Assembly (NCBI GenBank): GCA_009924965.1
Contig: RFQN01000121.1
Span: 1 to 5,010, forward strand
Length of the DNA: 5,010 bases
DNA from: Verrucomicrobiota bacterium
Lineage (GTDB): Bacteria; Verrucomicrobiota; Verrucomicrobiia; Opitutales; UBA953
Reading direction: 5' to 3'
Every line of letters begins with the position of its first letter. Position 1 is the first letter of the stretch. A program made the position numbers and the translations under genes. Of the stretch, positions 1 to 5,010 are shown in pieces. The notes under the pieces were generated by a model. That model worked only from the letters and a program-made list of their open reading frames with translations, was not told the DNA's origin and searched no databases.

Positions 1-2586
1 GAGCGTGCGCTCAGTCTGCGCGCCGACGATGCCGCTGAGGACGCGTCCGTCTTTCAGCGTGAGGGTGTTGAGGTAATAAGCTGCATCCACGACGGCGTTC
101 GGGTCGACGATGTTCTGCAGGAGATAGTCGAGGTTACGTCGGCCGCTGCCAGTGAGGTCCGGCCCAATCGCGCCGCCTTCGCCAAAGAGTTTATGGCACT
201 GGCCACAGACGCCGACGAACAGCGCGTGGCCTTTCGCCACGTCCGCTTGCGCCAAGGAATCCGGCGTGTGTCGCGCCTTGAGTTCCACGATGAGCTTCAG
301 CTTGTCCGCGGGCGTTTCGCGCGTCTCGCCCCACACGGCGACGAGTTGCGCGTTCAGGGCCGCGTCATGGAACGCGCGGATCTGCCGCACGGCCAAGGAG
401 CCGAGGTCGGCCTTGGCGATCTTGCCTTCAGCCATGTCCTTCAGGAGTTCCTGCGCGAACTTCGGCCGAGAGACGAGCGCCTGGATAGCCAGAGGGCGTT
501 CATGCGGGTACAGCTGTGCGTAGCGGCTGAGGATTTTCTTCGCTACAGCGGAATCGTCGAACTGGGTGAGGCCTTGAATGGCTTCCATCGCCACGCCACG
601 CACAAAGAGGAGTTTCTCGCAATCGGCCCGTAGGTGCGGCTCGTTCGCTTCGATGAGCGCCCGCAACGCGACGCGGCGCTGCTCCGTCAGGGCTTTGTCG
701 TCTAAGGCGATCTTGCGTACGGCCTCCAAGGCCAAGCCATCGCCGAAGAGGACGTTGAGCTGGCGAACGGCATCCAGCGCGGCGGTTTCGGACGGCGGAA
801 TGGAGGCGACGAACTTATCCCACGCGGCCGGCTTCGCGGCCTTGCGCCAGCCTTTGAGCCCTTCGGCCATGCCAGCCACGATGAGGCCATGGCCATCGGG
901 CATGTCGGCGGCACCGGCGAGCAGGTCGTTCAACGGCTCCGGTTGCTTATCCGAGGCTTCAGCCAGACGGCGAGCGATGAGCTTGCTGACCTGCGGCACG
1001 CGGCAGACGTGCGCGGTGCTCGCCAAGTCGGCCAAAGGGAGTTCACGCATGCCGGTCCACACGAGCAGCGGGAGGTTATGGTCGGTGCTGTCCTGCTCAT
1101 AACGCAACAGATGCTGAGCGACGAGCGTGCGGATCGGCGTCTTCAAGTGCGGCAAGGACGAGGCCAGCGCCAAACGGACGCGTTGCCCGCGCGGTTGGCT
1201 CGCGAGCTGGAGCAAGGCGTTCTCTTGTTCGTCGCAGGACGGGATGAAGCCGTGGTGGTCCGCGTACTTGACCAAGGAGTTGTTGCGCTGCTGCAGCTCG
1301 ACGAGCTGAGTCGGCGAGGCTTTGGTAAGATCAACGTCGGGTTGCTGGGGTGTACCGTAGGCGACCTTGAAGATGCGGCCACTGGTCCGGTGGATGCCGT
1401 CCTCGTCGTGGCACTCGCCGATGTCGCTCCAGTCCAAAATCGTCACCGCGCCGTCCGGTCCTTGGCTGAGCTCGATGCCGCGGAACCAAGAGTCGTCGGT
1501 CTTCAGGATGTCGGGCTGATGCTTCATGACCAACGCGCTACCAACGCGCTCGATGGCTTCGACGTTCACGCGACGTCCGTGCAGGTTCAGCGTCATGAGC
1601 TTGTCGCGATAGGCCGCGGGCCAGTTCTCGCCTTGGTAGATCATCATGCCGACGTGCGCGTGCCCGCCGCCGAGGTCATCCGCCCCACCCCGCCCGCCGT
1701 CGACGTCGTTCCATTTCTTGCCGGTGTTCCAGTGGTAGTGGTCGGCTTGTTGGTCGATGAGCTCGTAGACGAAGGGATACGGGTCCTCGCCGTGCATGCG
1801 CTTGTAGTGGGCGCCGTGGATGCCCTGCCAGCCATGCCCGATGACCGTGTTGATGAACAGTAGCTCGTGGTCCTTGGTCCAGTCGGAGCCCCATGGATTC
1901 GTGGTCCCGTGGCAATAGGGCTCGAAGACCTTCTTCACGGGATGGTAACGCCAGAGGCCACCCGCGGTGGGCTGTCGCTTGTCCTTCTCGACGCCCGGGA
2001 CGTCGATCCACGAGGTGCTGGAAATGCCGACGCGCCCGTAGAGCCAACCGTCGGGCCCCCACTTCAAGCCGTTCGCGAAGGTGTGCCGACTGGCGGCGGT
2101 GGTGCTGAAGCCGTCGAGGACGACCTGCGGCGGGCCCGCAGGCTTGTCGCCGTCCGTCGGGATGAAGAGCAGGTGCGGCGGACACATCGCCCACACGCCG
2201 CCCAAGCCGCGTTCGATGCTGGTGAGCATCTGCAGGTCGTCCGCGAAGACGGTCCGCTTGTCGAAGACGCCATCGTGGTCGGTGTCCTCGAAGATGACGA
2301 TGCGGTCGCGGAGCTTCAGGTCGAAACGTTCCTTGCCGTTGGCGTAGGTGTAGTTCTCCGCGACCCAGAGGCGGCCGCGCTCATCCCAGCACAGCGCGAT
2401 GGGTTGACGGACGTCGGGCTCGGCGGCGAAAAGCGTGGCGCGGAAGCCTTCGGGCAGGTGCATGGCCTTGAGGGCGTCCGCCGGCTTGAGCAGCGGGATC
2501 GTCTCCGCTTGGTTGTTGTGCGGCTCCGGAAACGTCGCGGCCCCTAACGTGAGGGCGAATAACAAAGCATAGAGGCGGGCGTCCAT
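1..2586 (-). CDS. PVC-type secreted dehydrogenase-like protein: beta-propeller, HEAT-like region, heme c domain (C-terminus cut off)
   Basis: The frame is open from ATG 2584-2586 to the window edge (862 codons). An in-frame stop at 2599-2601 makes this the most upstream ATG; no clear Shine-Dalgarno is seen. Residues 1-17 look like a signal peptide (R4, hydrophobic L5-L14, small residues GAA at 15-17), so export is expected. Residues about 45-410 resemble the Pirellula/Verrucomicrobium membrane-bound dehydrogenase propeller: LPEGF, WDERGRLWVAE near 67-77, GGGHAHVGMMIYQGENWP at 306-323, and DWSDIGECHDEDG followed by HRTSGRIFKVAYG. Residues about 420-760 are helical and HEAT-like, with HNLPLLVWTGMREL at 503-516. 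Residues about 780-862 match the family's heme-binding domain: C794-GQ-C797-H798 (bases 193-207), then GGAIGPDLTGSGRRNLDYL. By family, it probably oxidises an unknown substrate in the periplasm and passes electrons to the covalent heme. The sixth heme ligand and the last tens of residues lie outside. Family assignment is firm; the substrate is unknown. Confidence 0.95.
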   Translation of the reverse strand, partial: MDARLYALLFALTLGAATFPEPHNNQAETIPLLKPADALKAMHLPEGFRATLFAAEPDVRQPIALCWDERGRLWVAENYTYANGKERFDLKLRDRIVIFEDTDHDGVFDKRTVFADDLQMLTSIERGLGGVWAMCPPHLLFIPTDGDKPAGPPQVVLDGFSTTAASRHTFANGLKWGPDGWLYGRVGISSTSWIDVPGVEKDKRQPTAGGLWRYHPVKKVFEPYCHGTTNPWGSDWTKDHELLFINTVIGHGWQGIHGAHYKRMHGEDPYPFVYELIDQQADHYHWNTGKKWNDVDGGRGGADDLGGGHAHVGMMIYQGENWPAAYRDKLMTLNLHGRRVNVEAIERVGSALVMKHQPDILKTDDSWFRGIELSQGPDGAVTILDWSDIGECHDEDGIHRTSGRIFKVAYGTPQQPDVDLTKASPTQLVELQQRNNSLVKYADHHGFIPSCDEQENALLQLASQPRGQRVRLALASSLPHLKTPIRTLVAQHLLRYEQDSTDHNLPLLVWTGMRELPLADLASTAHVCRVPQVSKLIARRLAEASDKQPEPLNDLLAGAADMPDGHGLIVAGMAEGLKGWRKAAKPAAWDKFVASIPPSETAALDAVRQLNVLFGDGLALEAVRKIALDDKALTEQRRVALRALIEANEPHLRADCEKLLFVRGVAMEAIQGLTQFDDSAVAKKILSRYAQLYPHERPLAIQALVSRPKFAQELLKDMAEGKIAKADLGSLAVRQIRAFHDAALNAQLVAVWGETRETPADKLKLIVELKARHTPDSLAQADVAKGHALFVGVCGQCHKLFGEGGAIGPDLTGSGRRNLDYLLQNIVDPNAVVDAAYYLNTLTLKDGRVLSGIVGAQTERTL

Positions 2587-2639
2587 CGGGGTCTGGGCTT
2601 ACCGACCACGATGGCAGGCGAAGGTTCCGAGTCCACCCC

Positions 2640-2668
2640 GCAAACACGAGGGCTTGCCCTGGTGTCAA
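2640..2668 (-). promoter_or_regulatory. Possible promoter with internal inverted repeat, facing the heme protein gene
   Basis: On the minus strand a perfect TTGACA (bases 2663-2668 on the plus strand read tgtcaa) lies about 77 bases before the ATG at 2586. The stretch about 17 bases further on has no good -10 match (gtttgc or tgtttg), so sigma70-type use is unproven. The spacer contains an inverted repeat, AGGGC/GCCCT with a 2-base centre (2649-2660), a position where a repressor site could sit. This is inference from a consensus match and a short palindrome, either of which could be chance. Confidence 0.25.
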
Positions 2669-2682
2669 TAGGGTCTTTAAAT
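2654..2682 (+). promoter_or_regulatory. Weak candidate promoter for the ATPase gene
   Basis: TTGCCC (2654-2659) and TTAAAT (2677-2682) are 17 bases apart. Each matches the sigma70 consensus at four of six positions. If real, transcription would start near 2689, and the first 22-base repeat unit would overlap the -10 box, so a protein bound there would block or control initiation. The -35 overlaps the divergent promoter candidate. Other placements of the -10 on the later TTTAAA cores are equally possible. Low confidence. Confidence 0.2.
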
Positions 2683-2731
2683 TAGTCAGGTTTTGTCTTT
2701 AAATTAGTCGGGGCTGGTTTTAAAGTGAGTC
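2673..2731 (+). repeat. Tandem 22-base-period repeat (2 exact units + 1 degenerate) just upstream of the ATPase gene
   Basis: The 15-base unit GTCTTTAAATTAGTC occurs exactly at 2673-2687 and again at 2695-2709. A third, degenerate unit, GTTTTAAAGTGAGTC at 2717-2731, matches at 11 of 15 positions. All three start exactly 22 bases apart, close to two helical turns, so proteins bound to each unit would lie on the same DNA face. Each unit has a TTTAAA core and ends in AGTC. The array is strikingly AT-rich against its GC-rich surroundings and ends four bases before the ATPase start codon. No strong Shine-Dalgarno is seen between array and ATG; GTGAG at 2725-2729 is the only weak candidate. An operator array for autoregulation of the ATPase gene is the simplest reading. 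A terminal sequence of a mobile cassette is an alternative. The repeat itself is certain; its function is inferred. Confidence 0.85.
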
Positions 2732-2735
2732 GACC

Positions 2736-3965
2736 ATGATTATCCGCCGACACCTCGAGGAGAGCGTCCGGTCCGCCCTACAGGACACACGCGTCGTCCT
2801 GCTCGCCGGCCCGCGCCAGGCAGGCAAGACGACCTTGGCGCGGAAGCTGGGCGACCGGAGCATGCGCTTTCTCTCGCTGGACGACCCATCGGTTCTCGCG
2901 ACCGCGCAAGCGGATCCGGTAGGCTTAGTCCAAAGCGCCGACCGGCTAATCATCGACGAGGTGCAACGCGCGCCGGGGCTCCTACTCGCCATCAAGCAAT
3001 CCGTCGACGAGGATCCCCGCCCCGGGCGGTTCCTTCTCACGGGGTCGGCCGACCTGATGATGCTGCCGAAGGTGGCCGACTCCTTAGCCGGGCGGATGGC
3101 GGTCCTCGACTTGCTGCCGTTCTCTGCGGCCGAGATGGCCGGCCCTCCGGGACGTTTCCTGCGACGGGCGTTCCAAGGGGCGGCCCCGACGGGCGCTCGG
3201 CCGGTCAGCAGGGCGGAGCTGATGGAACTCACCCTCGCGGGCGGCTATCCCGAGGTCCAAGCCAAGGGGACTTGGCAGCGACGCCAGGCCTGGCTTCTCG
3301 ACTACGCCAAGGCCATCATCCATCGTGACGTGAACGACATCGCCCAGGTAGACAAGATGCGGGAGCTGCCGCGACTCCTGCGGGCCTTGGCCCACCATTC
3401 CGGACAGCTCGTCAACCATTCCAAGGTCAGCGGAGCTTTGGGCATCACCAACGTCACCGCCCAACGCTACACAGGCATCTTCGAGCACCTCTACATGCTC
3501 CGTCTGCTGCCCGCCTGGGGTGGGGGTGGATTGAGTCGTCTGACCCGCACGCCCAAGCTGCATTTCCTGGACTCAGGTCTACTGGCCGCCCTGCGGGGCG
3601 TCACACCGGCTTCGCTCGCCGAGAACCGTACCGAGTTCGGCGCCATCCTCGAAACGTTCGTCTTCACTGAGCTGCTCAAGCAAGCCAGCCTCGAGGGCGG
3701 GCGTTTCGATTTTTCGCACTTCCGCGACAAGGAGCAGCACGAAGTCGATGTCGTCATCGAAGACGACGCCCTCGGCGTCGTCGGCGTCGAGGTCAAGGCC
3801 TCGGCGACGGTGACCTCCAAGGATTTCGCCGGCCTACGTCTGCTGGCGGCGGCCACCGGCAAGCGCTTCCGGAGCGGCGTGGTGCTTTACGATGGCAAGG
3901 AAACATTGCCTTTCGGCGAGCGCCTCTGGGCCGCGCCGGTTTCCGCGCTCTGGCAGACGTCCTGA
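2736..3965 (+). CDS. AAA_14/DUF4143-type ATP-binding protein
   Basis: Complete 409-residue protein, a usual length for this family. The N-terminal AAA+ domain has Walker A G25-PRQA-G30-K31-T32, Walker B LIID74-E75-VQ, a sensor-1-like FLLTGS ending at S104 and the family's SLAGR motif (R120). LAGGYPEVQ precedes the DUF4143 part. Residues about 207-262 look like a winged helix-turn-helix (LPRLLRALAHHSGQLVNHSKVSGALGI, split here: LPRLLRALAHHSG then VSGALGI, NVTAQRY). LHFLDSGLLAAL follows an unusual AWGGGG run (260-265). The C-terminus resembles a PD-(D/E)XK-like fold: E306 or E312, D338 in EVDVVIE, and E352-V-K354. The ATG start fits the family's N-terminus (IIRRHLEE), and an in-frame TAA at 2721-2723 prevents upstream extension. 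The in vivo role of this family is unresolved; DNA binding is inferred from the winged helix and nuclease-like fold. It lies opposite both neighbours and forms no operon with them. Confidence 0.95.
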   Translation: MIIRRHLEESVRSALQDTRVVLLAGPRQAGKTTLARKLGDRSMRFLSLDDPSVLATAQADPVGLVQSADRLIIDEVQRAPGLLLAIKQSVDEDPRPGRFLLTGSADLMMLPKVADSLAGRMAVLDLLPFSAAEMAGPPGRFLRRAFQGAAPTGARPVSRAELMELTLAGGYPEVQAKGTWQRRQAWLLDYAKAIIHRDVNDIAQVDKMRELPRLLRALAHHSGQLVNHSKVSGALGITNVTAQRYTGIFEHLYMLRLLPAWGGGGLSRLTRTPKLHFLDSGLLAALRGVTPASLAENRTEFGAILETFVFTELLKQASLEGGRFDFSHFRDKEQHEVDVVIEDDALGVVGVEVKASATVTSKDFAGLRLLAAATGKRFRSGVVLYDGKETLPFGERLWAAPVSALWQTS

Positions 3966-3980
3966 CGTCGGCGGCCCCGG

Positions 3981-5010
3981 TCAGAAACCGCGGACGATCT
4001 GGGCGTAGACGTCGGTCGAGGCGACCTGCGCCGGCAAACAGGCGTCGCGCGCGGCGATGCAGACCGGCCAATCGAGCGGGTCTTCCGGGATGCGGCCATG
4101 CGAGCCTTTGACCAGCGAGGCGTCCTGCGAGACGACTTCCATGAGCGCCTTGAACCCGAGGGTCTTCTTGAGGAGGAACCAAGCAATGGTCAGCGCCGGG
4201 AAACGGATCTTCGGGTCGATGAAGAGTTCGACGGGGTCGTAGCCAGGCTTGCGATGGATATCGATGGTGCGCGCGTAGTCCGGATCGCCCTGCCCTTCTT
4301 CCCACCAGTAATACGAGAACCAGCTGTGGTCGTCGGACACGACGACGAAGTCGCCGGCACGAGGGTGCTTGATCCCTGCGGCGGCCTGGGCTTCGGCGTC
4401 GAGGACCTGCGCGACGCCCGGGGTGGCGAGGAGGACCTGGCGGACCTGCTCGCGGATGGCGGGATCGAGGACGACGACGTGGGCGACCTGGTGGTCGACG
4501 ACGGCGAAGGCCTTCGAGTTGAAGACATCGAGGGTCTCGACGCCATCCTCCAGCTTGAGCTCCAGCCAGTCGTGCTCGCGCAACACCTTGTTCAGCGGGA
4601 CGGCCCGGTCGACGGCGGTGATGGCGTATTCGGAGACGATAACGACGTCCACGCCACGGGCTTCGAGGAAATCGGCGAGATCGCCGACGAGCTTGTCGAC
4701 CTCGCGTCGGGCCGTATCGCTGCGCGGGTCGTTCGGCCCGAACCGCTGCAGGTCGTAATCGAGATGAGGCAGGTAGACTAGGCTGAGGTCGGGTTGGTCA
4801 TACTCTTCGACCCAGCGGGCCGAGTCGGCGATCCACTGCGAGGACGGCAGGCCGGCGCGCGGGCCCCAGAAGGAATGAAACGGGAAAGCGCCGAGGTCGC
4901 GCTTGAGCAGGGTCCGATAGCGCTGCGGATAGCTCGCGATGTCGAAGATCTTCCCGCCATTGGCCTTGTAGATGGGGCGCGGGGTGACGGAGATGTCCGC
5001 CGCGGTGCCC
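3981..5010 (-). CDS. Alkaline phosphatase/nucleotide pyrophosphatase family protein (N-terminus cut off), possibly EboF-like
   Basis: The last 342 residues are visible, ending at TGA 3981-3983; the frame is open to the right edge. Counting from the first full codon (5007-5009), the fragment carries WGPRAGLPSSQWIADSA, VYLPHLDYDLQRFGPNDPR (near 78-96), VDVVIVSEYAITAVDR (near 120-135), DIHRKPGYDPVELF and GSHG (H304). These fit a bacterial subgroup of the type I phosphodiesterase/nucleotide pyrophosphatase superfamily. In classical members the D-x3-H and D-H motifs bind two zinc ions. Here D84 is kept, but the His position is Q88 and the DH pair is E127-Y128. The catalytic Thr/Ser would be in the missing N-terminus. 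Internal GTG or ATG codons are not convincing starts because conserved sequence continues upstream of them. EboF of the ebo cluster is annotated as this type of protein, so this could be an eboF homologue, but only genes beyond 5010 could show that. Substrate unknown. It converges on the ATPase gene with a 15-base gap. Confidence 0.88.
   Translation of the reverse strand, partial: GTAADISVTPRPIYKANGGKIFDIASYPQRYRTLLKRDLGAFPFHSFWGPRAGLPSSQWIADSARWVEEYDQPDLSLVYLPHLDYDLQRFGPNDPRSDTARREVDKLVGDLADFLEARGVDVVIVSEYAITAVDRAVPLNKVLREHDWLELKLEDGVETLDVFNSKAFAVVDHQVAHVVVLDPAIREQVRQVLLATPGVAQVLDAEAQAAAGIKHPRAGDFVVVSDDHSWFSYYWWEEGQGDPDYARTIDIHRKPGYDPVELFIDPKIRFPALTIAWFLLKKTLGFKALMEVVSQDASLVKGSHGRIPEDPLDWPVCIAARDACLPAQVASTDVYAQIVRGF

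Noticed and set aside
1411..1425. Possible second heme site at the ECHDEDG motif of the propeller
   Set aside because: There is no CxxCH pattern; only one cysteine precedes the histidine, and the motif is a normal part of the propeller domain.
889..2547. Long plus-strand open frames (889-1863 and 1867-2547) opposite the heme protein gene
   Set aside because: They are codon-aligned antisense shadows of a clearly recognisable gene in GC-rich DNA, and their translations show no family motifs.
2381..2668. Minus-strand 95-codon open frame spanning the intergenic region
   Set aside because: It overlaps the N-terminal coding part of the heme protein in another frame, and its translation resembles no known protein.
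2673..2731. CRISPR array
   Set aside because: The exact unit is only 15 bases with 7-base intervals and three copies, far too short for repeats and spacers, and no cas gene is present.
3956..3969. Two GACGTC palindromes around the ATPase stop codon
   Set aside because: A six-base palindrome recurs easily in this GC-rich coding DNA (another lies near 4007), and no longer symmetric structure joins them.
4098..4781. Plus-strand 227-codon open frame opposite the phosphodiesterase gene
   Set aside because: The minus-strand frame carries recognisable conserved motifs; this one is compositionally biased and unrecognisable, as expected for a shadow.

Overview
The window is GC-rich and densely coding, with three protein genes. 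Two lie on the minus strand and run off the window ends; one complete gene on the plus strand sits between them. The left-hand gene belongs to a very large family of secreted propeller/HEAT/cytochrome c proteins that is characteristic of Planctomycetota and Verrucomicrobiota. Together with the GC content and the lack of clear Shine-Dalgarno sites, this suggests a PVC-superphylum bacterium, probably Verrucomicrobiota or Planctomycetota. The sequence does not settle the lineage further.

Layout. Positions 1-2586 (minus) hold an uninterrupted 862-codon reading frame: signal peptide, beta-propeller 'membrane-bound dehydrogenase' domain, helical HEAT-like region and the start of a heme c domain with a CGQCH motif. 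Its C-terminus lies beyond the left edge. Positions 2587-2735 form a divergent intergenic region. It holds a possible promoter for the left gene and, next to the plus-strand gene, an AT-rich tandem array: two identical 15-base units and one degenerate unit on an exact 22-base period. Positions 2736-3965 (plus) encode a complete 409-residue AAA_14/DUF4143-type ATPase. Positions 3981-5010 (minus) encode the C-terminal 342 residues of an alkaline-phosphatase/nucleotide-pyrophosphatase superfamily protein whose usual metal-binding residues are partly replaced.

Nothing links the three products in one pathway. The heme protein is expected in the periplasm as an oxidoreductase. The phosphodiesterase-like protein may belong to a biosynthetic cluster to the right of the window. 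The ATPase is a stand-alone gene on the opposite strand with its own repeat-bearing upstream region, and looks like an independent cassette between two unrelated host genes. The repeat array plus the ATPase is the most interesting part of the window.
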